From: Bacteroidales bacterium
Lineage (GTDB): Bacteria; Bacteroidota; Bacteroidia; Bacteroidales; Paludibacteraceae
Length of the DNA: 38,465 bases
Direction: 5' to 3'
Assembly (NCBI GenBank): GCA_900767595.1
Contig: CAAFZS010000087.1
Span: 1-38,465, forward strand
In this document: positions 8,132 to 16,882 of the stretch, in pieces
Numbering within the stretch: position 1 is the first letter of the stretch
Layout of the letters: each line of letters begins with the position of its first letter
Translations under genes and position numbers: made by a program
The notes under the pieces: generated by a model
What the model saw: the letters and a program-made list of their open reading frames with translations, nothing else
Database searches by the model: none
Told to the model about the DNA's origin: nothing

Positions 8132-9325
8132 ATGAAAAAGATTTTAACAATGTGTGCGGCCATCTTAGCCGCAATGTCCCTCAATGCGACAGTTACTCCG
8201 ATGACGTGTGCTGAAGCAGCCGCTGCTGCTGCCTTATTGACCCCCGGAACGTCCGGAACTGATTCTGTAGCCGTTACGGGTTATATTACCAACACCGACG
8301 GAACTATCAGTAAAGGACAGCAAACATTCTGGCTGGACGACGAAAAAGGTGACACGAAGACTTTCGAAGGCTATTGGTGCTACCTGCCTCAAGAGATGGT
8401 GGATGCCGGAACTCCGCTTAATGTGGGCGACAAAGTAACTATTTCCGGTTATTTGTTGCATTACAAAGACAAATATGAAAACAGTACTTACGAAATGAAG
8501 AATGGTATTACCGTTGTTTTGGAGCGCGCCGTTGTAAAAATTGATACGATCCCTGCTACCGTTTGCGAAGCCATCGAAGAAGGCGAATCGCTGAATGATG
8601 GTGATGTATCGGAAGAAGTATATGTTATTGAGGATGTTGTTGCTACCGTTGAATCAACAAATGAAGAATATAACACTCAAATCTTTACTTTTGAGTGCGC
8701 AGATAATGGCAAAATTATGAAGCCTTATAACATCGCTATGCAAGGTGACTATTGCGCTCTCGGTGATAGCGTTCGTATCATTGGTAAACTGAAAAAATAT
8801 GGTGACTTGGTAGAGTTTACCGGTAAAGGTTTGGTTACAAAGAAAGGCGATGTGAAGATTGATACCTTCGCAGTTAACACTACTCAAGCTTACGAAATCG
8901 GTATAGCGTTAGAAAACAATGCTACTTCCAAAGAAGTGTATATCGTTACCGGTTATGTAGATAGTATTGCTTCTGAATATAGCGAGAAATATGGCAATAT
9001 GTCCTTCTTCATGTGCGACGATTTGGCTAACCCGACCTACGACTTCGAGGCTTTCCAAATCACCGTTCCTGCTGACAAACCGGCGAAAGTGGGCGACTAT
9101 GTATCGGTTACAGGAAATATTCTGCACTACTACAAAGCTGCTACCGAAGAGAAGCCCGAACTCCACACCATCGAGATTAAGAAGGGTGAGTATCAACTCA
9201 TTCGCGAATCTGCTTTGCGTCCTGTAAAAGCAGGTAAGAAAGCGATGAAGACAATCGTTAACGGTCAATTCGTTATCAAGACCGCTGAAGGTAATATCAA
9301 CGTTCTTGGTACGATGGTTCGTTAA
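8132..9325 (+). CDS. secreted protein with three OB-fold-like domains and a short C-terminal sorting-like tail
   Basis: A 397-residue exported protein (signal MKKILTMCAAILAAMSLNA). The mature part is three similar ~105-residue units at about 23-130, 140-245 and 250-360. Each begins with a short helix (CAEAAAAA, VCEAIEEGE, TQAYEIGIA), then VxVTGYI-like strands and a VGDxVxhxGxh strand, the pattern of secreted Bacteroidota OB-fold proteins. The last 21 residues (NGQFVIKTAEGNINVLG plus TMVR) match the ends of three other secreted proteins in this window. It is third in the receptor operon, 46 nt after the lipoprotein, and is followed by a bidirectional terminator. It probably works with the receptor at the cell surface; ligand unknown. 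Confidence 0.75.
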   Translation: MKKILTMCAAILAAMSLNATVTPMTCAEAAAAAALLTPGTSGTDSVAVTGYITNTDGTISKGQQTFWLDDEKGDTKTFEGYWCYLPQEMVDAGTPLNVGDKVTISGYLLHYKDKYENSTYEMKNGITVVLERAVVKIDTIPATVCEAIEEGESLNDGDVSEEVYVIEDVVATVESTNEEYNTQIFTFECADNGKIMKPYNIAMQGDYCALGDSVRIIGKLKKYGDLVEFTGKGLVTKKGDVKIDTFAVNTTQAYEIGIALENNATSKEVYIVTGYVDSIASEYSEKYGNMSFFMCDDLANPTYDFEAFQITVPADKPAKVGDYVSVTGNILHYYKAATEEKPELHTIEIKKGEYQLIRESALRPVKAGKKAMKTIVNGQFVIKTAEGNINVLGTMVR

Positions 9326-9343
9326 TCATTCTTTTTCATACAT

Positions 9344-9378
9344 AAAAAGAGCATCCGTTTCGACGGGTGCTCTTTTTT
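9344..9378. terminator. bidirectional intrinsic terminator between convergent operons
   Basis: AAAAAGAGCAYCCGT-type stem around a TTCG loop, flanked by A-run and T-run. It can end both the receptor operon (plus strand) and tamB-comM (minus strand). Confidence 0.9.
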
Positions 9379-9415
9379 AATATCAAAGATTTGACGGGAC
9401 TTATTTAAGGACATT

Positions 9416-11008
9416 TTAGAACATCTGCCGGTCGAGATTGCGGAAGGAGATGGCTTCCATGATGTGGGCGGGTTGGATATCCTTTTCACCCGCTAAGTCC
9501 GCTATCGTACGGGCAACCTTCAATATCCTATCATACGCACGGGCACTGAGACCTAACTTCGTCATAGCGGTCTCTAACATCTTGTCGCAAGCCTCGTTCA
9601 AGACGCAGTATTGGCGTACTTGCTTGGGAGACATCATTGCATTGCAATGAATTAGACCGGCTTCGCCTGAATGACCGCTATCGCTGTAAGACCGCTGCGC
9701 TGAATGAAAACGATCAGCTTGTATTTGTCTTGCTTTGAGGACACGGGCACGGATGACGGCAGAGGACTCGCCGGGCTGTTGGTCCTTGAGTTGGTCATAC
9801 GGTACGGCTTGAATAGAGCACTGGATATCGATACGGTCGAGTAACGGACCGCTAATCTTACTCATATATTTATGTACCTGCGCGGGCGTACACGTACACG
9901 GGTGCGCGGGGTTATTCTCGCCATAATGTCCGCAAGGACAAGGGTTCATGGCTGCCACAAGCATAAACGATGCCGGATAATCAATCGTACCGTTGGCACG
10001 CGCTACGGTGATACGCCTATCCTCCAAGGGCTGGCGCAAGACCTCCAATACCGACCGATGGTATTCGGGCAGCTCGTCAAGGAAGAGGACCCCGTTATGC
10101 GCTAAACTGATCTCTCCCGGATGGGGGTTCTGTCCGCCGCCAACCAAAGCGACATCGGTAATCGTATGGTGAGGAGAACGGAAAGGACGTTGCACAATAA
10201 GCGAGGTCGAACGTGCGGAATTCTTCTTGGTCAGCAGTCCGGTGACGGAATGGATCTTCGTCGTCTCCAACGCTTCCTCTAACGTAAGAGGCGGAAGGAT
10301 AGTAGGAATACGTTTGGCAATCATCGACTTACCTGCCCCGGGAGGACCGATCATCAGTAGGTTATGTCCGCCGGCAGCGGCGATCTCGATAGCGCGACGG
10401 GTGGCTTGTTGTCCGCGCACGTCTGCAAAATCAATATCGGTAGGATAAGACTCCTCGCGGAAGAGGGCATCGATATCTATCGTGGTAGGTTCAAACGTCT
10501 GTTCGTTATTAAGGAACTGAATAACCTCTTGCAAACAACTCATTCCATAAACGGTCAGTCCCTGAACGACCGCGGCTTCGGCTGCATTATCCTTCGGCAC
10601 AATCATCGCCGCAATACCTTTCTTACGGGCACACATAGCCATAGGCAGAACGCCTTTGATGGGTTGTAAGGTACCGTCCAGAGAGAGTTCGCCCATGATC
10701 ATCAATTGCTTGAGTTTGTCGGTCTTGAGTTCTTCAGCGGCTACCAGCATACCGATAGCCAAAGGAAGGTCGTAGGCTGCGCCTTCTTTCTTAATGTCCG
10801 CAGGGGACATGTTGATGGTGATCGTGCGTTTAGGTGCTTCGTAACCATTGACCATAAGCGCAGAAAGGATGCGTTCGTGGGCTTCCTTGACTGCGTTGTC
10901 GGGTAATCCGACTAAAGTGAAATCGTAACCTGCGGTGGCGTGCACCTCGATGGTGATGGGTACTGCATCTATGCCGACGGCTGCGGCAGCGTGAATTTTT
11001 ACTAGCAT
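9416..11008 (-). CDS. comM: YifB/ComM-family Mg-chelatase-like AAA+ ATPase
   Basis: A 530-residue AAA+ protein of the ComM (YifB) family. ComM is a hexameric helicase promoting branch migration during natural transformation in some bacteria; the family is widespread beyond competent species, so the role here is inferred. Visible features are the N-terminal ChlI-like domain (NMSPADIKKEGAAYDLPLAI), Walker A GPPGAGKS at 221-228, Walker B VLFLDE at 307-312, a Cys/His cluster CPCGHYG...CTC at about 357-373, and a C-terminal Mg-chelatase domain. It starts 12 nt after the tamB stop, so it is the second gene of that operon. Confidence 0.95.
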   Translation of the reverse strand: MLVKIHAAAAVGIDAVPITIEVHATAGYDFTLVGLPDNAVKEAHERILSALMVNGYEAPKRTITINMSPADIKKEGAAYDLPLAIGMLVAAEELKTDKLKQLMIMGELSLDGTLQPIKGVLPMAMCARKKGIAAMIVPKDNAAEAAVVQGLTVYGMSCLQEVIQFLNNEQTFEPTTIDIDALFREESYPTDIDFADVRGQQATRRAIEIAAAGGHNLLMIGPPGAGKSMIAKRIPTILPPLTLEEALETTKIHSVTGLLTKKNSARSTSLIVQRPFRSPHHTITDVALVGGGQNPHPGEISLAHNGVLFLDELPEYHRSVLEVLRQPLEDRRITVARANGTIDYPASFMLVAAMNPCPCGHYGENNPAHPCTCTPAQVHKYMSKISGPLLDRIDIQCSIQAVPYDQLKDQQPGESSAVIRARVLKARQIQADRFHSAQRSYSDSGHSGEAGLIHCNAMMSPKQVRQYCVLNEACDKMLETAMTKLGLSARAYDRILKVARTIADLAGEKDIQPAHIMEAISFRNLDRQMF

Positions 11009-11020
11009 ATTGAAGATTGA

Positions 11021-14000
11021 CTATTGTTTTTTCTTTTTGGGTTTGCGCCAGTTGAAGTCGTGCTTGAAGACGAAGCCGACACCTTGGATGGTGCTCGCTT
11101 GGCGAAGCGAATACTTATCGACCATGTGTGTATAGGCTTTCACACGGAACTTACCGTTCTTGGTGAGCATATATTCCACATCCGCATCTCCAAAGAACGG
11201 ACGGTTCGTGATATCATTATACCGATACCCTAAATCACCATTGATAATCAACCGGTCAATCGGTTGCAACTGGAACTTAGCCTCTGCCTCATACGAGGCT
11301 TGAGCACCTTGCCCATCCTTGCGCACATTAACGCCCATAGAGAACGCATCCGTCAGTTTGCCTATCCAGTTATTGATCTGTCCCGTAATCGTGGAGGATA
11401 CCAACGAGTACATCTCGTTTGTTCCCATCGTATTCGTGGACGCCATATAATCCGGCGTATAGAAACGGCCGAACACTAGAAGGTAAATGACTTGTCGCAT
11501 CAGCATCTCCTCGGTATTGATGATGGTCTTGACCTTATCCGCTATCTCTTGTTCGGACTGAGGCAAAGACAAGGCGAAACGAATCTGCGGGTTATCGAGT
11601 GTTCCTTTGAGGTTAATCGAGGTCGTTACCGGAATGTTCGTGCGGGAAGTGGCCACCGATGTCACATCCGAACCAAACAAGTCCTTCAACGAGGCCGTCA
11701 CCAAATAGTTCGCCGTTACATCCAACATAGGCATCTCCGGAGCACCGGACCAGACAATCTGACCGCCATCCACCAAGGTGAAATCCCTACGTATCATGTT
11801 TCCTACCGTGAAGCCCATCGTTCCCGACTGTACCGTATAGGTTCCCAACATGGAAATGATCTCCGTCTGATCATCGTATCCTATCGTGATAGCACCATCT
11901 CCGCGGGCTTTAATCTCATCTCCCGTTCGCTCATTGAGCACCAACCCGAAGAGCAGGTTCGGTTGTATATCCACATTCAGCGCCATCTTAAATCGCGTGG
12001 ATTGCGTTTGCTCAGGTTTTCCAAAGTCCAAGTCATCATCATCCTCTTGTTTCCATTGACTGACATCATTGCGGTCATAGAAGGTGATGAACGAGTTATC
12101 GCTTGCGCTGGACGCATAGGATACGTTGAACCTAAAATGGGAGTTGCCCATCGTGCGAGCGGTGGCATTCAAGGTTACCAGTTCCTCGTCTCCGCCGATA
12201 TACACTTCTCCGGAGGCATAAGTCTTACCGGATAACATCTCTCCTTGCTGATAAGGCAGGCTGAATACAAGCGCATTATTCGGTCGGGCAAAGATATTAA
12301 ACTTGAAATCCTTAAAGTACTCATCGTGGTTCAGTACCCCATCTACCAATAATGTGTTCCCCTCCACATCGGTTAATACCATATCCGGGAACCGGATGGC
12401 CGTTGAATCGAGGAACACTGAGTCGGATACGAAATATCGGCATCCCGTATAAGGAATCGTTAAGCCCACACTATCGGCATACGCCTTGGCGGTTACCCAC
12501 GTCATCTTATCATATCCGAACACATTCACCTCACCATATGCCCTACCTTCAATCTGATCAATGAACCCGTTCGTCCAGTGGTTGATGAATGCTACCGACA
12601 GCGAATCCGGGTAGATGTCCAATCCCCAGTTCTTTGCCCCTAATGTCTCTACCAATCCGTCCATGTGTGCTACATGTCGGCCTTCTTCCTCCACATCCGC
12701 ATCGATGATGATGTTATAGTTCGACCTATCCAATGTCAGTTTGCCGGTGGCATCACCAATCGGATAGCCATTCAGTCCGGCATTCTTCATCTCCACTTCT
12801 GCTTCAACGGCAGGAGCCGAGAACAACGAATACGCTTTTGCCCAACCGGTCACCTTACCTTGCACGGTGAGGGCATTCGTAGGAAGTAAGAAATTAATGA
12901 AATATCCTGCCTCCAGTTGCCCTAATTGTACGGATAGCTCGTCCTCCGGTGCGGGTGAACCGGTGCCTTGGGCTTCAATGAACTGCGTCCGGGTACCGAT
13001 ACGGAAATGCTCTACCGTGAGCAACGTATCTGCTACACAATAGGATAGCCGTGCGTCATCAATATGATAGACGCTATCCCCATATTGTAAGTACGACGGA
13101 TAGAGGTGCACATCCACCAACGGGTACCCCGCATATTGCGTAAAATGGGCCGACATCATCACATCTCCCTCAATAAACGACTCTTGCTGTAACAATGTCA
13201 GTTCACTTGACTGTACGGGATGCCAAGTGGAGTCATCCCGATGGGGATCGACGTTCTTTATTGATAGTGCTAACCGGCACGAGTCTTCCTGCGCAAACGA
13301 GTGCAGCACGAGTTTCGTATATCCCGCTTTCGCCGAGAAGTCCACGTTTGCCCGTTCACCTAAGTTATCGGTCGCAAAAGTGATGTCTTCTATCTTTTGT
13401 TTTCCTGTATTCAACGAAGGTATATAACCTTGCAGTACCCAGTGGTTTGACTCCTCGCTCACATAGCCTTTCATCACCGGATAATCGGATATACGCACCG
13501 GCAGTTTCAATACTCGTTGCAGGTGCTTAAGTTCCCGCCCATAGAGATAGAACCTAAAGTTATTATTCGAAGGCTTGGCCAATATCCGTTGCCGCGTCTG
13601 TTTGCCAAAGAGCTGCGGCATATACCGGATAGCTTGTTTCTCAATCGTTGTCAGTAGGGTGGTGTACTCCAACTGCCCCGTCAGTGTACCTGCCAGATAA
13701 TCGGAGGTGATCTGAATGAGTTTGCTATGGTCTTCGGTAGCTTGGTGCGTAAACTTCAATTCACTCATCTCAATCGAGTCTGCTCCGTTTCTTAGCGACA
13801 AAGAGTTAACCACCAGTTCGGCATTCAGGTCCTCTATAGAAGAGAAGGTTGCGTGCCCTTTGATTTGGGTTGCGACAGAGGCATCCGTATAGCGTTTGCT
13901 CAAGTGAAGCGGCCCCAAGAGGCACTTCTCCAATCCCATCTCGAGGTTAAGGGCGTAATGGTCACCTTGCTGCTCGGCATTGACTTTACTGCTAAACACG

Positions 14001-15493
14001 ATATTCGAATCGTTGATAGTGACAGCGCCGGCATACCCCGTATTCGTTGCATGCCCTTGGAGCGCTATATCCCGATAGGTGTACTCGCGGAAAGTAAACT
14101 CCGAGATGAGTGTCTTTACCTGTGCTTGCAGTTGCGTGGGGGTTAACTTCAGCGAGGTGTTCACATCTAACGATATATCCCCTACATCTTCGTTACCCAA
14201 GACTCGCCCTAAATGGAAACCCTTGGTCCCTAATCCGCCTTGGAAAGTGAGAGAGGTGAACGTAGAGTCAAAACGCAAGTCACCATCGGTAGTGATGGCA
14301 CCCAAAGCCGTTCGGAATGCCCCTCGTAGGGTCAGTTCCTGCGCCATTCCGCACAATTGTCCCCGATAATGGACGGCCCCTAAGTTACGTACCGAGGCAG
14401 GGAGGTTGAATGGCGTATCGGTGATATCCGAGATGGCATCTTGAATGATTCCCGCATTGACGTAGAAGTCGCGGCAATGGGCGTTGACATAGGTGTTGTT
14501 CAGGTCCGGCAAACCGCGCACCACTACATCGGCAGCCAATACATGCTGATGGTTGTAATAGGCATTCAGCTGATGAAGTACCAGCGAGTCTAAACGACCC
14601 TTCATCTGCGCCTGAATATGCAGGGGTTCGTCGAGAACAGAGAGTTCGGGAACGACCATAGCGAAATCCTTAGGACAGAAAGTGAGGTCGTCCAGTTTGA
14701 GGAAAACCTGTATCTGCGAAGCCGTTTCATCAAGCATCTTCTTCGAGAACCCGTCCCAAAGGATGTCGGGGAAGGTAAGGATGATATCGTCAAGGTTGAT
14801 GGACGAGTGAGGCAATCTTAGCTGCAAGTCAGGTATTCGGAAAAGCTCTGCACCGGCTAACACCTCTGTATGCAAGTGCTTGATAGTCAGTGGTTGAATG
14901 TTATTAGCCAAGTGAGGCTGATAGATATACTCCCCTTGCAGGTCTTTAAGTTCGACATTCAAGGTGTCGTATGCCCAAACGTTGAGTTTGAGTTGTAGGT
15001 CGTGTACGTTGACGTAATAGTCATCATATCTCAATCGGGTATCGGAGACCTCAATATTCGGTGCGGTAATCAATGTCTTGAGTACCGGTAACGAGTCCGA
15101 TTGATTATTTTGAAGTAGCGGGCTAAGGAAAGCATAGTTGTTATCGTGCAAGTTCAGGTAAGCCCCGTCGATTCGGGTCTTTTGGATGTTTACCACATTG
15201 TCGAAGAGGTCGCGAATCCGTAAGCGAGCATACACCTCGTGAACGTAGAGCAGCGTGTCTTGCTGCCGGTCTTCCACATAGATATCTTCCAGTTTCAGGG
15301 TCGCGGGCAGACGATAATCCACCTTCCCAATCTTCATGTTCGCACCCACACCCGAACTCAGTTCTTTCGTCACCAGTTCCACGGCACGGGTCTGCAAGTC
15401 ACTGCTTGAAAGCAGTGCCATACCGACGCCTCCCAGCAGAACGATGGAGAGCAACAAAAGGGATAATATGTAACCAATGCGTTTGAGCGACAT
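11021..15493 (-). CDS. tamB: TamB/DUF490-family translocation and assembly protein
   Basis: About 1490 residues. Members of this family are inner-membrane-anchored, periplasm-spanning beta-taco proteins (AsmA-like) linked to outer-membrane protein assembly and phospholipid transport. The N terminus is one hydrophobic anchor (RIGYILSLLLLSIVLLGG), followed by a long beta-rich repetitive body with AsmA-like early segments (MKIGKVDYRLPATLKLEDIY). A TamB C-terminal domain follows near the end (LDVTANYLVTASLKDLFG, then VTTSINLKGTLDNPQIRFAL). The frame is open to 15604, but the promoter at 15520-15551 excludes those starts; ATG at 15493 leaves a ~20-nt leader, and ATG at 15505 is the alternative. 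Bacteroidota versions are typically larger than the ~1260-residue E. coli TamB. Confidence 0.9.
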   Translation of the reverse strand: MSLKRIGYILSLLLLSIVLLGGVGMALLSSSDLQTRAVELVTKELSSGVGANMKIGKVDYRLPATLKLEDIYVEDRQQDTLLYVHEVYARLRIRDLFDNVVNIQKTRIDGAYLNLHDNNYAFLSPLLQNNQSDSLPVLKTLITAPNIEVSDTRLRYDDYYVNVHDLQLKLNVWAYDTLNVELKDLQGEYIYQPHLANNIQPLTIKHLHTEVLAGAELFRIPDLQLRLPHSSINLDDIILTFPDILWDGFSKKMLDETASQIQVFLKLDDLTFCPKDFAMVVPELSVLDEPLHIQAQMKGRLDSLVLHQLNAYYNHQHVLAADVVVRGLPDLNNTYVNAHCRDFYVNAGIIQDAISDITDTPFNLPASVRNLGAVHYRGQLCGMAQELTLRGAFRTALGAITTDGDLRFDSTFTSLTFQGGLGTKGFHLGRVLGNEDVGDISLDVNTSLKLTPTQLQAQVKTLISEFTFREYTYRDIALQGHATNTGYAGAVTINDSNIVFSSKVNAEQQGDHYALNLEMGLEKCLLGPLHLSKRYTDASVATQIKGHATFSSIEDLNAELVVNSLSLRNGADSIEMSELKFTHQATEDHSKLIQITSDYLAGTLTGQLEYTTLLTTIEKQAIRYMPQLFGKQTRQRILAKPSNNNFRFYLYGRELKHLQRVLKLPVRISDYPVMKGYVSEESNHWVLQGYIPSLNTGKQKIEDITFATDNLGERANVDFSAKAGYTKLVLHSFAQEDSCRLALSIKNVDPHRDDSTWHPVQSSELTLLQQESFIEGDVMMSAHFTQYAGYPLVDVHLYPSYLQYGDSVYHIDDARLSYCVADTLLTVEHFRIGTRTQFIEAQGTGSPAPEDELSVQLGQLEAGYFINFLLPTNALTVQGKVTGWAKAYSLFSAPAVEAEVEMKNAGLNGYPIGDATGKLTLDRSNYNIIIDADVEEEGRHVAHMDGLVETLGAKNWGLDIYPDSLSVAFINHWTNGFIDQIEGRAYGEVNVFGYDKMTWVTAKAYADSVGLTIPYTGCRYFVSDSVFLDSTAIRFPDMVLTDVEGNTLLVDGVLNHDEYFKDFKFNIFARPNNALVFSLPYQQGEMLSGKTYASGEVYIGGDEELVTLNATARTMGNSHFRFNVSYASSASDNSFITFYDRNDVSQWKQEDDDDLDFGKPEQTQSTRFKMALNVDIQPNLLFGLVLNERTGDEIKARGDGAITIGYDDQTEIISMLGTYTVQSGTMGFTVGNMIRRDFTLVDGGQIVWSGAPEMPMLDVTANYLVTASLKDLFGSDVTSVATSRTNIPVTTSINLKGTLDNPQIRFALSLPQSEQEIADKVKTIINTEEMLMRQVIYLLVFGRFYTPDYMASTNTMGTNEMYSLVSSTITGQINNWIGKLTDAFSMGVNVRKDGQGAQASYEAEAKFQLQPIDRLIINGDLGYRYNDITNRPFFGDADVEYMLTKNGKFRVKAYTHMVDKYSLRQASTIQGVGFVFKHDFNWRKPKKKKQ

Positions 15494-15519
15494 AAGGATG
15501 TCCATACTATTTGGGCGTA

Positions 15520-15551
15520 CAAAATTACTAAAATAAATTTGAATATACAAA
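15520..15551 (-). promoter_or_regulatory. promoter for tamB-comM
   Basis: Read on the minus strand: TTTG (15551-15548), 20 nt, TAATTTTG (15527-15520). The predicted start of transcription near 15513 decides the tamB start codon. Confidence 0.85.
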
Positions 15552-15621
15552 TAAAAGTGTATTTTTGTAATCAATCTTCCCGAAAAACAATCACTTTTGC
15601 GCAAAATTCTTCACAAAAGGG

Positions 15622-15650
15622 CAAAAAAAAAGAGCCGTTGGGCTCTTTTT
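15622..15650 (-). terminator. intrinsic terminator of rplS
   Basis: On the minus strand, AAAGAGCC-CAAC-GGCTCTTT followed by a long T run, just after the rplS stop. Confidence 0.9.
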
Positions 15651-15670
15651 CTCTCCAGGCGATGTCCGGA

Positions 15671-16024
15671 TTACTTTACGCGACGAGCTTCGATACGTGC
15701 GCTCTTACCACGCAGTTGACGGAGGTAATAGAGTTTAGCACGACGAACTTTACCGTATTTGTTGACGGTAATCGACTCGATGAAAGGACTGTCCATAGGG
15801 AAGATACGCTCTACGCCTACATTACCCGACATCTTACGAACGGTGAAACGCTTTTTGTCCTCAGAACCCTTGATGGCAATCACGTCACCACGGAACTCTT
15901 GGATACGCTCCTTGTTACCTTCTTTAATACGATAAGCAACCGTCACTTGATCTCCGGCTGCAAAAGCCGGGAACTCTTTCTTCTCACCGGCAAATGCCTG
16001 TTCGGCAATTTTCAATAAATCCAT
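15671..16024 (-). CDS. rplS: 50S ribosomal protein L19
   Basis: A 117-residue ribosomal protein at the 30S-50S interface. The core is characteristic: FAAGDQVTVAYRIKEGNKER, QEFRGDVIAIKG, TVRKMSGNVGVERIFPMDSP, then the basic tail VRRAKLYYLRQLRGKSARI. Length is normal. It is monocistronic here, with its own promoter, a leader of about 95 nt and a terminator, and lacks the rpsP-rimM-trmD neighbours seen in many bacteria outside this phylum. Confidence 0.98.
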   Translation of the reverse strand: MDLLKIAEQAFAGEKKEFPAFAAGDQVTVAYRIKEGNKERIQEFRGDVIAIKGSEDKKRFTVRKMSGNVGVERIFPMDSPFIESITVNKYGKVRRAKLYYLRQLRGKSARIEARRVK

Positions 16025-16120
16025 TGCAGTAATCTTTAATGGTTAATGGCTACAGCATACACTACGTTCGGCACTTTATATAAGCCCTAATCCTGATCGT
16101 CAGAGGCTGATAGTCGAAAA
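16025..16120 (-). promoter_or_regulatory. rplS 5' leader, possibly structured
   Basis: The ~95-nt untranslated leader contains AGCC...CTGA-CGA-TCAG...GGCT (about 16082-16112), a hairpin with inner 4-bp and outer 4-bp helices. Ribosomal-protein leaders, including L19 leaders reported in Bacteroidota, often bind the protein product. I could not match this one to a known consensus. Confidence 0.4.
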
Positions 16121-16126
16121 TCGGTG

Positions 16127-16158
16127 CAAAAGTACTGCTTTTTTTTGATATGTGCAAA
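16127..16158 (-). promoter_or_regulatory. promoter for rplS
   Basis: Minus strand: TTTG (16158-16155), 20 nt, TACTTTTG (16134-16127). Upstream is A/T-rich. Confidence 0.85.
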
Positions 16159-16452
16159 TTTTTTTGCATTTTTTTGGATTTTTTGCTGGATTTTCAGTTA
16201 GATTTCTGAGGGCATAGCCCGAAATCCCCAAAAAAGATATCGTCAAAATGATTTTGAACAGATTTTCAGGTTGGATTTTCTTAGCGTCGCGAAGAGTACA
16301 GGTAGGGGTCTTATATAGGCCTTAAAAGTTGTGGAGATGTTATGACTATGTTGTGACAATGTTGTGACGACGAAGGCAAATTGAAAGTGCCGGGGACAAG
16401 GGAACGAAAATATAGGGTGCGGAAACAGCGGAAAGTGCGGAAATCCGCAGTT
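16159..16452. other. gene-free gap between rplS promoter and insertion sequence
   Basis: No credible coding frame. It holds T-rich stretches, two copies of ATGTTGTGAC near 16350-16370, and at 16417-16449 a three-unit 9-bp repeat (GTGCGGAAA, CAGCGGAAA, GTGCGGAAA) ending beside the insertion sequence. No function seen. Confidence 0.6.
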
Positions 16453-16492
16453 TGTCTTATCCTGAAATAAGTAGACACAATAAAAGTCTACT

Positions 16493-16882
16493 ATGACCGA
16501 TAAAAGACAATTAAAAAGTAAATTTACAATGGAAGAGCGTATTAAAATCGCTCAAGAGTTTGTAAGTAGTAATTTATCAGCTCGCGAATTGAACGAGAAG
16601 TATGGAATCCGTGGCAAAAATGTTATTCCAACATGGCGTGACAGGTATTTATTAGGCAAATATTATTTGCACAAGTCAAAAAAAAGTAGTACCTTTGCAG
16701 GCGAAATCAAAACTGGAATAGTTATGAATGACCCTGAACGCCAAGAATTAGAGCACCAAATTGCCGATTTGGAGAGGCGTCTCCAAAAGGAGCAGATGAA
16801 GAATCTGGCACTAAATACATTAATAGACGTCGCGGAAGAGCAGGGCATCCAGATACGAAAAAAATCTGGGGCCAAGCAGTAG
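16493..16882 (+). CDS. IS3-family transposase OrfA (DNA-binding subunit)
   Basis: A 129-residue protein with an N-terminal helix-turn-helix of the IS3 OrfA type (FTMEERIKIAQEFV, then SARELNEKYGI, about 12-45). A leucine/charged heptad coiled coil follows at about 80-112 (LEHQIADLERRLQKEQMKNL), for dimerisation. The 3' end carries an A7 tract at 16858-16864, placed as A-AAA-AAA in this frame, a classic -1 slippery heptamer. Slippage there fuses OrfA to OrfB; normal reading ends at 16882. Confidence 0.9.
   Translation: MTDKRQLKSKFTMEERIKIAQEFVSSNLSARELNEKYGIRGKNVIPTWRDRYLLGKYYLHKSKKSSTFAGEIKTGIVMNDPERQELEHQIADLERRLQKEQMKNLALNTLIDVAEEQGIQIRKKSGAKQ

Noticed and set aside
9872..10105. Plus-strand small Arg-rich frame inside comM
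   Set aside because: Shadow of the zinc-finger-like region of comM on the opposite strand.
11492..12235. 247-codon plus-strand frame opposite tamB
   Set aside because: His/Arg-rich shadow without start context or domain.
15494..15604. Upstream extension of tamB
   Set aside because: It would be translated from DNA upstream of or within the promoter at 15520-15551.
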